Below are positions 21,037-28,828 of a DNA stretch of 40,276 nucleotides, one piece after another. Source of the stretch: Gemmatimonadota bacterium (GTDB lineage: Bacteria; Gemmatimonadota; Gemmatimonadetes; Longimicrobiales; Gaopeijiaceae); assembly GCA_012267435.1 (NCBI GenBank), contig JAAXGM010000039.1, positions 1 through 40,276 on the forward strand. Reading direction: 5' to 3'. Both the position numbers and the translations under genes were made by a program. Below the pieces are notes generated by a model. That model was not told where the DNA came from. It did not search any database and worked only from the letters and a program-made list of their open reading frames with translations. Within the stretch, counting starts at the first letter, position 1; each line of letters starts with the position of its first letter.

Positions 21037-22523
21037 GCCCCCGTCGCTCCGCCGGCGAGGTGGGCGAGCACGATCTTGCGCTCGTCGAAGGGCAGCGTCT
21101 CGCCGCCGATGACCTGGCGGGTCTCGTGCCCCTTGCCCGCGAGGACCACCAGATCTCCGGGCGCGGCCAGGTCGAGCGCCCGTCCGATCGCGGCGCGGCG
21201 GTCGGAAACCCGTTCGTGCCCGGCCCCACCCATCCCCGCGACGATCTGGTCGATGATCGCCTCGGGATCCTCGGTGCGCGGGTTGTCCGAGGTGACGATG
21301 GCCACGTCGGCCCGCTCCGCCACCGCGATGCCCATCAGGGGACGCTTGGCGGCATCGCGATCCCCCCCGGCCCCGAAGAGAACGATCAGCCGGCCGTTGG
21401 TGAGGCGCCGCAGGGTGTCGAGGAGGCGGACCAGCGCGTCCGGGGTGTGCGCGTAGTCGATGACGACCGGGCACGGGCGGCTGGCGACGAGTTCCATGCG
21501 TCCCGGGACCGCGGGCGCGCTCCCGAGTCCGTCCACGACCTCGTCCACGGGGCGGCCGGCCGCCAGCGCGATGCCCGCCGCGGCCAAGGCGTTCTCCACG
21601 TTGAAACGCCCCAGCAAGGGCATCGACACCGGCACGGAGCTCCCCTCATGGGACAGTTCGAAGCGGGTCCCCGCGGGCCCAAGTTCGAGAGAGGTGGCGG
21701 TCAACGCGGCATCCGAGTCCACGCCGTAGGAGAGACGGCGTCGCGATCCGCTGTCCAGTCGAACCCAGGCGGGCTCGTCCGCGTTCACCACCACGGTGCC
21801 CTCCGGAACCACCAGCCCGACCGCGCGCGCCTTGGCGGCCCGGTAGCCATCCATGTCGTGGTGGTAGTCGAGGTGGTCGCGAGACAGGTTGGTGTACGCG
21901 ACGGCGTCGAGTTGAACTCCGTCGAGGCGATGCTGGTCGAGCGCGTGGGACGACGCCTCCAGCCCCACGTGGCGAACGCCCGAGTCCGCGAGCGACCGCA
22001 TCCACGCCGAGAGCCGCACCGGTCCCGGCGTAGTCAGACCCGCCGTGCGCGGGCGCACTTCCCCGTCGGCGTCCACGAGCCCCAGCGTGCCGATCGCGGC
22101 GGACGGCCCGCCGACCCTCAGCAGGTGGCGCGCCAGCAGCGTGGTCGTGGTCTTGCCGTTGGTGCCGGTGACCGCGTAGACGAAGACCTCCCGGCATGGA
22201 TTGCCGAAGAAGTCGTCGGCCGCGAGCGCGCCCGCCAAGCGGCCGTCGCGCACCACCACCTGCGGAACGGGCAGGTCGGACAGGGGCGTCTCCACCAGCG
22301 CCGCCACCGCCCCCCGCCTCACCGCCTCACCGACGAAGTCGTGACCGTCGTGCTCGGCGCCCCGCCACGCGACGAACAGGTCCCCCTCGTCGACCTTCCG
22401 TGAGTCGTGGCTCACCCCGCGCACCCCGACTTCCCCCGGGACATCCGCCCCGGGAGCGAGCGCGCCGGCGGCCGCCAGCCGCTCGACCACGCGCGCGAGC
22501 GAGAGGCTACGGGCTCTGTCCAC
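21033..22523 (-). CDS. murE: UDP-N-acetylmuramoyl-L-alanyl-D-glutamate ligase MurE (probable meso-DAP type)
   Basis: GVSHDSRKVDEGDLFVAWRG; YAVTGTNGKTTTTLLARHLL; EASSHALDQHRLDG; YTNLSRDHLDYHHDMDGYRAAKARAV; TSDNPRTEDPEAIIDQI (DNPR motif associated with meso-DAP specificity). Confidence 0.96.
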   Translation of the reverse strand: MDRARSLSLARVVERLAAAGALAPGADVPGEVGVRGVSHDSRKVDEGDLFVAWRGAEHDGHDFVGEAVRRGAVAALVETPLSDLPVPQVVVRDGRLAGALAADDFFGNPCREVFVYAVTGTNGKTTTTLLARHLLRVGGPSAAIGTLGLVDADGEVRPRTAGLTTPGPVRLSAWMRSLADSGVRHVGLEASSHALDQHRLDGVQLDAVAYTNLSRDHLDYHHDMDGYRAAKARAVGLVVPEGTVVVNADEPAWVRLDSGSRRRLSYGVDSDAALTATSLELGPAGTRFELSHEGSSVPVSMPLLGRFNVENALAAAGIALAAGRPVDEVVDGLGSAPAVPGRMELVASRPCPVVIDYAHTPDALVRLLDTLRRLTNGRLIVLFGAGGDRDAAKRPLMGIAVAERADVAIVTSDNPRTEDPEAIIDQIVAGMGGAGHERVSDRRAAIGRALDLAAPGDLVVLAGKGHETRQVIGGETLPFDERKIVLAHLAGGATGA

Positions 22524-24474
22524 GTTCGACTCTCCCGACGTCGATCGAGACGGTGTCGCCCTGCGCGAGCAATGTGCCCGCGGCGGGCCAAGTGCCGAAC
22601 ACGGGCCCGGAAGCCTCCCAGATCACGCGCAGTCCGGCGGTGTGCAGCCGGCGAACCGCGGAGCGAGCCGAGAGACCACGGACGTCCGGCACCACCACCT
22701 CCCTCCCCTCCCCGCTCGCCCAGGACGCGGGCTCGGAGCGCGGGTCTTCCGCGCCCGCGAAGCGAATCACGGGATTCCGCGGAGCGGGGCGGCGCGCCGC
22801 GTGGGCGAGCACCCGCCGGTCCACGGGCGGCTGCTGGGCGGCCAGGATGCCCTCCATGGTGGCGCGGATGACCGGGGCGGCCGCCGCTCCGCCGTAGTAG
22901 ACGCCCTCGGGGCCGTTCAGCTTCACATACGCCAGCAATTGCGGATCCTCGGCCGGGAAGAAGCCGACGAAGGTGGCGAAATACTCACCCTCGGCGTAGC
23001 CGCCGTCCGCGCGGTACGCGCGGCTGGTGCCGCTCTTGCCCGCCACCGCGAAGGAGGTCAGGCGCGCGCGCGTTCCGGTGCCCGACTCGGTCACCTCGAC
23101 CAGCACCCGGCTGATGTCGCGGGCCACCCGACCGTCGATCACCTGCCGGATCAGGCGCGGTTCGGGACGCTCGATCAGCGATCCGTCGGCGGCCCGCACT
23201 TCGCGGATGATCCTGGGCGCCATCAGGCGTCCGCCGTTGGCCAGCGCGCCATACGCCATCGCGAGCTGCAGCGGGCTCACGGAGATTTCATATCCGATGG
23301 CCAGGGAGGCGGGCGACTGCCCGGACCAGCTCTCCGGCTTGCGCAGGACGCCCGAGGTCTCGCCGGGGATCGGCAGGCCGGTGGGCATGCCGAACCCGAA
23401 GTCGCGCAGCATCTCGTACTGTTGGCGACGGGACAGGCGGTCGGCCATCTTGGCGACGCCCACGTTGGACGACACCCGCAGCGCGTCCGCCAGCGTAAGC
23501 GTGCTGGCCTTGGGGCGCACGTCGTTCAGGGTGCGCCCGGCCACACGCCAGGTGCCGTTGCCGATGTCGACGAGATCCTTGAGCGTTCCCGCTTCGTGGG
23601 ACAGAATCGCCGCGACCGTGAAGGGTTTGAGCGTCGAGCCGGGCTCGTTGGCGGTATTGATGGCCGCGAGACCGGCCGCGTCGCCGTCCCGGATCGAGAC
23701 CGCCGCGAGGATCTCGCCGGTGGCCGGATCCGTCAACAGGATGTCCCCGCCCCCGGACCCCGTCGTTTCGATGGCCTCCTGGAGCTCCTCGCGGGCGATT
23801 TCCTGCAGATCCACGTCGATGGTGAGCGAAACGCTTCCGCCCGGCACGGGCGGCCTTACCGGCACCGCGCGTCCCGGGAGCTCGACGCCGTGCGCGTCCC
23901 GAAGCGTCATCTCCTCACCCGGACGTCCGGTAAGGACCCGGTCGTAGGACTCCTCCACGCCCCCCGCGCCGCTTCCGTCCAGGATGGTGCCCAGTACGCC
24001 CGCCACCAAGTCTCCGTGCGGCCGAAAGCGCTCGTAGTCGCGCACCAGGTGTACGCCCCGGATGTCCTCCAGTCCGGCGCGCACGGTGGTTGGATAGCGA
24101 CCCGGAATGACGACCCAGGCGTCATCGGAGCTCGTGCGCCGCCGCGCCTCCGAAGGCGACAGGCCTAGGACGGCCTGGAGCGCGGAGCTCGCCTCGGCCG
24201 CGAAGCCGTTCCCGTCGCGCCTCAGCTCGCGCGGCGCCAGGCCCACTTCCACCACCTCCCGGCTCTGGGCCAGCAGGACGCCGTCCCGGTCCAGGATGGA
24301 ACCGCGGGTCGACGGAACCGGGCGTGACATCCGGTGCTGTTCGGCCGACCGCTGCCGCCATTCGGCGTTCTCCACCTGCAGCATGGCGGCCCGCCCGACG
24401 ACGGTTCCGGCCGATGCCAGCCAGGCGATGAGGATCAGCCGGCGGGGCCATTGCGATCTTTGCGGAGGCCTCAT
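22507..24474 (-). CDS. ftsI: Penicillin-binding protein 2 / FtsI transpeptidase with C-terminal PASTA domain
   Basis: RGSILDRDGVLLAQS; NEPGSTLKPFTV (SxxK); LRVSSNVGVAKMADRL (SxN); FAVAGKSGTSRAY (KSGT); C-terminal PASTA-like VVVPDVRGLSARSAVRRLHTAGLRVIWEASGPVFGTWPAAGTLLAQGDTVSIDVG. Confidence 0.93.
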   Translation of the reverse strand: MRPPQRSQWPRRLILIAWLASAGTVVGRAAMLQVENAEWRQRSAEQHRMSRPVPSTRGSILDRDGVLLAQSREVVEVGLAPRELRRDGNGFAAEASSALQAVLGLSPSEARRRTSSDDAWVVIPGRYPTTVRAGLEDIRGVHLVRDYERFRPHGDLVAGVLGTILDGSGAGGVEESYDRVLTGRPGEEMTLRDAHGVELPGRAVPVRPPVPGGSVSLTIDVDLQEIAREELQEAIETTGSGGGDILLTDPATGEILAAVSIRDGDAAGLAAINTANEPGSTLKPFTVAAILSHEAGTLKDLVDIGNGTWRVAGRTLNDVRPKASTLTLADALRVSSNVGVAKMADRLSRRQQYEMLRDFGFGMPTGLPIPGETSGVLRKPESWSGQSPASLAIGYEISVSPLQLAMAYGALANGGRLMAPRIIREVRAADGSLIERPEPRLIRQVIDGRVARDISRVLVEVTESGTGTRARLTSFAVAGKSGTSRAYRADGGYAEGEYFATFVGFFPAEDPQLLAYVKLNGPEGVYYGGAAAAPVIRATMEGILAAQQPPVDRRVLAHAARRPAPRNPVIRFAGAEDPRSEPASWASGEGREVVVPDVRGLSARSAVRRLHTAGLRVIWEASGPVFGTWPAAGTLLAQGDTVSIDVGRVERGQSP

Positions 24475-24746
24475 GGGTTCACTCCCGACAGGTAGACGAT
24501 TTCGTGGGCGGCCGGATTGTGCATGCCCAGACGCTCACGCGCCTCAGGGACCACGCGGCCCCGGCTCTCCAAGTACTGGATCTCCCCGAGCAGGTCCTTT
24601 CGGACCGCCGACACCGCCTCGATCTCCTGACCCAGATCGTGCAGCTCCTCCAGCGCCTCCAAGGCCCGCATCTGGCGCCATGTGACCACGCTGAGAGAGA
24701 CCAGCAGGGCGGCCAGCGCGACCGCCACCCGCTTCGAGTCGCCCAT
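24471..24746 (-). CDS. ftsL: FtsL-like cell division protein (single TM plus coiled coil)
   Basis: MGDSKRVAVALAALLVSLSVVTWRQMRALEALEELHDLGQEIEAVSAVRKDLLGEIQYLESRGRVVPEARERLGMHNPAAHEIVYLSGVNP; syntenic position between rsmH and ftsI; 4-nt overlap with ftsI. Confidence 0.75.
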   Translation of the reverse strand: MGDSKRVAVALAALLVSLSVVTWRQMRALEALEELHDLGQEIEAVSAVRKDLLGEIQYLESRGRVVPEARERLGMHNPAAHEIVYLSGVNP

Positions 24747-24751
24747 CCTTC

Positions 24752-25711
24752 TCACGATGCCTTCCTCCACGCGCGCAGGCGCGCGCTCCGGGCGCGGGGA
24801 TTCGCCGCGGTCTCCTTGGGGGCGGGCCGCACGGGACGGCGCACGAGCGTCTCTCCCGCGGCCCGGCCGGCGCAGACGCATGCCGGGAGCGCGGGGGGAC
24901 AGGTGCAGTCGCGGCTCCAATCCCGGAACCGGTTCTTGACTTCGCGATCCTCCAGCGAGTGATAGGAGATCACCGCCATCCTTCCGCCCGCGGCCAAGGT
25001 GCCGCGCAGGGTGTCGAGCCCCTCCCGCAGCGCTCCCAGCTCGTCGTTCACCTCCATGCGCAGCGCCTGGAAGACACGGGCCTTGTCGCGAGGCGCCGGC
25101 GACCGTCCCATCGTGGCGTGGAGGGTTCCCACCAGGTCGTCGCTGACGGCAAACGGCCGCGTCCTCCGCCGGCGCACGATCCGGCGCGCCAGCCCGTGCG
25201 CCCCGCGGTGTTCGCCCAGCTCCCGAAAGACCCGCGCCAGCCGTCCTTCGTCGTAGGTGTTGAGCACGTCGGCCGCGCTCGGGGTGGGCGCATCGCTTCC
25301 GTCCATGCGCATGTCCAGCGGCACCCCGCGGCGGAATGCGAACCCCCGCCGGTCGCGATCCAGCTGGCGCGAGCTCACGCCCAGGTCGAGCAGCACCCCG
25401 CTCACGGAACCCTCCTCGAGTGCAGGGGCGCGCGCGGCGTTGCGGAAGTCGGAGAGAAGGAAGCGTACGCGGTCACCGAACGCCGCGAGGGTCCGTTCGG
25501 CCTGTGCGAGCGCGCCGGGATCGCGGTCCACCGCGACCAGGCGGAGCCCGGGAGCCCGCTCCAGGATCGCGCGCGCGTGCCCTCCGCCTCCCACCGTGCC
25601 GTCGACGAACAGCCCGCCACGCTCGGGCTCGAGAAGCGCGAGCACCTCCCGCACCAGCACCGGCGTGTGATAGTCCCGGTCGCCGGCGTCATCGTCCGCT
25701 CGCCTCCGCAC
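24752..25711 (-). CDS. rsmH: 16S rRNA (cytosine1402-N4)-methyltransferase RsmH
   Basis: YHTPVLVREVLALL; FVDGTVGGGGHARAILE; LLDLGVSSRQLDRDRRGFAFR; PLDMRMD; ISYHSLEDREVKNRFR. Confidence 0.97.
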   Translation of the reverse strand: MRRRADDDAGDRDYHTPVLVREVLALLEPERGGLFVDGTVGGGGHARAILERAPGLRLVAVDRDPGALAQAERTLAAFGDRVRFLLSDFRNAARAPALEEGSVSGVLLDLGVSSRQLDRDRRGFAFRRGVPLDMRMDGSDAPTPSAADVLNTYDEGRLARVFRELGEHRGAHGLARRIVRRRRTRPFAVSDDLVGTLHATMGRSPAPRDKARVFQALRMEVNDELGALREGLDTLRGTLAAGGRMAVISYHSLEDREVKNRFRDWSRDCTCPPALPACVCAGRAAGETLVRRPVRPAPKETAANPRARSARLRAWRKAS

Positions 25712-25718
25712 GCGCCGC

Positions 25719-26150
25719 TCATCCGAAAATCTTGTGCATGAACGCGGAGACGTCCGGCGGATCGTCCGCCAAGTGCGCGTGGAAGAGTCCGGGGTTCCAG
25801 ATCTCGATCCGGTCCAGCGAACCCACGACCAGCACCTCGCCTTCCAGGGAAGCCGTCTTCTGCATCCATTCGGGAATTCGAAACCGACCGAGCTTGTCGG
25901 GCGTGACCGGGACCGCGGACGAGGTTATGCGGAGAACGTACAGGTCCGCGCTGCCATCCGAGCGCCGGAAGTCCTTGAGGCGGTCCTCGATCTTCCCCCA
26001 CGCCGTCCCGGGAAACAGCGTCAACGCGGGAACCTGATACTGGAGCAGCACGAGAGGTCCGTCCCCTGCGGCACGCCGCAACGGAATCGGTAGGCTCAGA
26101 CGACCCTTGTCGTCGAGACGTTTCTCGTAGCGCCCCAGAAAACCGTTCAC
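25719..26150 (-). CDS. mraZ: Transcriptional regulator MraZ
   Basis: GTG start at 26150: VNGFLGRYEKRLDDKGRLSLPIPLRRA...LVLLQYQVPALTLFPGTAWGKIEDRL...VTPDKLGRFRIPEWMQKTASLEGEVLVVGSLDRIEIWNPGLF; AbrB-like MraZ fold, first gene of the dcw cluster. Confidence 0.92.
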   Translation of the reverse strand: MNGFLGRYEKRLDDKGRLSLPIPLRRAAGDGPLVLLQYQVPALTLFPGTAWGKIEDRLKDFRRSDGSADLYVLRITSSAVPVTPDKLGRFRIPEWMQKTASLEGEVLVVGSLDRIEIWNPGLFHAHLADDPPDVSAFMHKIFG

Positions 26151-26162
26151 GGTGGTAAAATT

Positions 26163-26236
26163 TGGGGAAAAAAGGATAGTAGTGGAGATTGGTGGGAAAG
26201 ATATCCACGGCAATGGGGAACGCGCAAGGGTTGGGG
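26163..26236 (+). promoter_or_regulatory. Candidate MraZ-binding boxes (TGGGN/TGGNN repeats) upstream of mraZ
   Basis: Plus strand TGGGG 26163, TGGAG 26183, TGGGA 26193, TGGGG 26214, TGGGG 26232: spacings 20, 10, 21 and 18 bp, near-helical phasing. E. coli MraZ recognises TGGGN direct repeats at 10-bp spacing. Confidence 0.4.
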
Positions 26237-26347
26237 GAGGATGAAACCGGACGGCGGCAAACGCGGGCCGCGGAGCGTGCCTCGCCGCCCGCAAGGAGCG
26301 ACCCGTCTCGCGCGCAGGGAGACGCCGTCCTGAATTCAGGGCAAGAA

Positions 26348-26377
26348 AAAGCGCCGCGGACGAATCCGCGGCGCTTT
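26348..26377 (-). terminator. Rho-independent terminator after the TPR gene (perfect 13-bp stem, TTCG tetraloop, T-run on minus strand)
   Basis: Minus strand AAAGCGCCGCGGA-TTCG-TCCGCGGCGCTTT followed by TT; read directly from gaaaaagcgccgcggacgaatccgcggcgctttcgg. Confidence 0.9.
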
Positions 26378-26402
26378 CGGCTACGAGCGGGGCGTGGTGG
26401 CG

Positions 26403-28139
26403 CTACTCGCCTCCCCCGCGCCTGATGATGGCCTCCTGGATCTCGATATAGGTCTGGGTCGCGCTGAGGATCTGAGCGAGGTTGATCGATTCGACGGTCG
26501 CGGCGTAGGCCCGGCCGAGCTCGAATAGCGGGAGGGCCCCCTGGAAGATCGGGAGGGATTGGCGCGCGGAATCGATGGTGTTGGGCTCCTGGATCGCGAG
26601 GCCGTGGTTGTAGAGCGACCACCCGTGCCAGAAGTCCAACTGCGAACTCATGGTCTCCGAGACTTCGAACTCGTTCTTGGTCCTCTCCAGAAGCGAAATG
26701 GCGTAGGTCCAGTTGGTCGCCTGAACACCGTCGTTGTACGCCTTGCCGAACACCAGGCCGGCCATAATGTCGGCGGACTGTTCGCCGCGCTCCACGGCCT
26801 CCTTCAGGAACCCGATGGCCTCGTCGACCTCATCGGCCTCGAGGAGCCAGCTTCCCTGGCGGGCCGAGAGATTCGGGAAATCGGGATCGACGCCCTTCGC
26901 GCTCTCGATCGCTGCAATCGCTTCCTGGGTACGACCGTTGCGCTGCAGGGCTTCGGCCAGCTGCGACCAGAGCGAAGCTTCCTGGGGATGCACCTGCACC
27001 GCGCGCTGCGCGAAGTTGATGGCGGCCGGATCGTCGAGCTGCAGGTAGGCCCTGATGACGTTGACCAACTGGACGGGGGCAGTCTCCGCACCACGGGTGT
27101 CCAAAACGTGCGTATATGCTTCGATGGCCCTCCGGTACAATCGCTCGACTTCCGGCGTCAGCTCGCTCTGGCCCTCCATGGCCTGTCCGGCCGCGGTGAA
27201 CGCGAACCCTCCAAGCTGCTCCCAGAGGTCGTCGTTGGTATCGTCCATCGCGACGCCTTCCTCGATCAGGACCATCGCGCCCTCAGCGTTTCCGGCGGTC
27301 GCGAGATCATACGCAACCCGCATGCGCACGGCGGCGCTTCCCGGGTTGAGTTCGAGGTAGGCGGTGTAGTGTCTCAGGGATTCCTCGTTCATGTCGAATT
27401 CGGCCGAGAGCATCCCGGCGAACTGGAGCGCGTTCTCGTTGAACGGGTTGAGGTCGAGAACCCGCAGCATTTCGTCGAGGCCCTCCCGACGATCACCCAG
27501 CTCCATCACCGCCCGGGCCCGGGCGTAGCGCGAACCTTCCGAATTGGGGTTGCCCTCAATCGCCCGGTCGCAGTTCTGGAGAGCGTTGGCCCACTGCTGA
27601 CTGCCGAAGTACTCCTGGCAGATGGCCGCATAGCGCAACTGCTCCACGTACCCGTCGAAAACGCCGAAGATGTGTTGCGCCGCGAGTTCGTCGCCGTCGT
27701 CATCCGGAACGGTGAAGTCGTCCACCGTGAAGGTCTCACCCGACGCGACGCTCACGAACTGGATGGCGGTCAGAGTCCAGTCGTCCTGTCCCTCCGTGTA
27801 GTTCGCGCACATGACCAGCTCGGCGTTGATCTGGGTCGCGAGCTGGCGCGCCCGAATGCAGTTCAGGTCGTCGCGGTCGATGTCGAACTGACGCATGGCG
27901 TCGCGGATTTCGTTGCGCTCGACCGGCTCGTGGGTGGGCAGCTGGTTGATGAGGTCGCGAAGCTCTTCGGCCACGTCCTCTCCGAAGCCCCGGCCGGTGT
28001 CCTCCCCCGGGAAGAGGTCGGGGATCATGACCCTGAAGCGTCCCTGCACCTCCTGTTGCGCCGACGCAGGCGCCGGCAGAAACAGGAACGCCGCAAGCAA
28101 CGCGACTCCCAGCCGGGGGAATGCCAACCTGAAGAACAT
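26403..28139 (-). CDS. Secreted/periplasmic TPR-repeat protein, function unknown
   Basis: Signal peptide MFFRLAFPRLGVALLAAFLFLPAPASAQQ from ATG 28139; multiple TPR-like helical repeats (e.g. NALQNCDRAIEGNPNSEGSRYARARAVMELGDRREGLDEMLRVLDLNPFNENAL; AINFAQRAVQVHPQEASLWSQLAEALQRNGRTQEAIAAIESA). Confidence 0.85.
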   Translation of the reverse strand: MFFRLAFPRLGVALLAAFLFLPAPASAQQEVQGRFRVMIPDLFPGEDTGRGFGEDVAEELRDLINQLPTHEPVERNEIRDAMRQFDIDRDDLNCIRARQLATQINAELVMCANYTEGQDDWTLTAIQFVSVASGETFTVDDFTVPDDDGDELAAQHIFGVFDGYVEQLRYAAICQEYFGSQQWANALQNCDRAIEGNPNSEGSRYARARAVMELGDRREGLDEMLRVLDLNPFNENALQFAGMLSAEFDMNEESLRHYTAYLELNPGSAAVRMRVAYDLATAGNAEGAMVLIEEGVAMDDTNDDLWEQLGGFAFTAAGQAMEGQSELTPEVERLYRRAIEAYTHVLDTRGAETAPVQLVNVIRAYLQLDDPAAINFAQRAVQVHPQEASLWSQLAEALQRNGRTQEAIAAIESAKGVDPDFPNLSARQGSWLLEADEVDEAIGFLKEAVERGEQSADIMAGLVFGKAYNDGVQATNWTYAISLLERTKNEFEVSETMSSQLDFWHGWSLYNHGLAIQEPNTIDSARQSLPIFQGALPLFELGRAYAATVESINLAQILSATQTYIEIQEAIIRRGGGE

Positions 28140-28179
28140 CGCTCCTAACTCCGCCAAGGTTACCGGGAAAGCTATGCAA

Positions 28180-28207
28180 ACTATAGCCACGCGCGGGATA
28201 CGGTCAA
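28180..28207 (-). promoter_or_regulatory. Strong sigma70-like promoter for the TPR-protein gene
   Basis: Minus strand TTGACC - 16 nt (GTATCCCGCGCGTGGC) - TATAGT; -35 at 28202-28207, -10 at 28180-28185, then AGGAG just upstream of ATG 28139. Confidence 0.75.
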
Positions 28208-28232
28208 CCGACCCCGAAACACAATGGGGGCG

Positions 28233-28251
28233 TTGACGCGCAACGCGTCAA
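28233..28251. repeat. Perfect 8-bp inverted repeat with 3-nt spacer (TTGACGCG-CAA-CGCGTCAA)
   Basis: Read directly in the intergenic region between the thioesterase 3' end and the TPR-gene promoter. Confidence 0.85.
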
Positions 28252-28323
28252 GAGCGAACCGAATTGGCCATCGGAGCGGCGGCGGCGCGGCGTCCGGTTT
28301 TTCCTGTAACCCGGGCGAGCGCG

Positions 28324-28746
28324 TCAGGATCCCCGGCGCGCGGGAAGCGGACCTTCATGAGCGCGGATGCGTTCCGCGAGTTCGGGTGAAATCCGCTGGC
28401 TCGCCCCGGCGGCATAGTCGTACATCACCTGCGTGGTGCTGCCCGTAACCAGCCGCCGGCCCTCGCCCGATCGCACTTCGTATTCCATGACGAAGTGCTT
28501 CTTGCCGAGAACGGATATTCGCGCGCCCACGGTGAGGCGGTCGGGGTAGAGCACCCGCGCGTGATAGCGGATGCTGGCCTCGGCCAGGATGTAGTCCACC
28601 TCTTCGGGCGAGCGGCGCCCCGCAACCTTCCGCCAGTAGGCGGCGCGCGCCTCCTCGAAGTAGGAGAGCGCCCTGGAGTGATGGGCGTGGCCGCCCACGT
28701 CGATGTCCTGGAACCGGACCCGCACCGGGTGCTGGAAGCGAAACAC
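28324..28746 (-). CDS. Acyl-CoA thioesterase, hotdog fold (YbgC/4-HBA-CoA thioesterase family)
   Basis: HPVRVRFQDIDVGGHAHHSRALSYFEEARAAYWRKVAG ... SIRYHARVLYPDRLTVGARISVLGKKHFVMEYEV. Confidence 0.87.
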   Translation of the reverse strand: MFRFQHPVRVRFQDIDVGGHAHHSRALSYFEEARAAYWRKVAGRRSPEEVDYILAEASIRYHARVLYPDRLTVGARISVLGKKHFVMEYEVRSGEGRRLVTGSTTQVMYDYAAGASQRISPELAERIRAHEGPLPARRGS

Positions 28747-28828
28747 CCGGCGTCAGCGGCTCCGAAGGACCGAGCACGCGAACATCCCCGGCCCGGCGAC
28801 CTTCCGGTCCGGGGACGTCGGCTCGATG

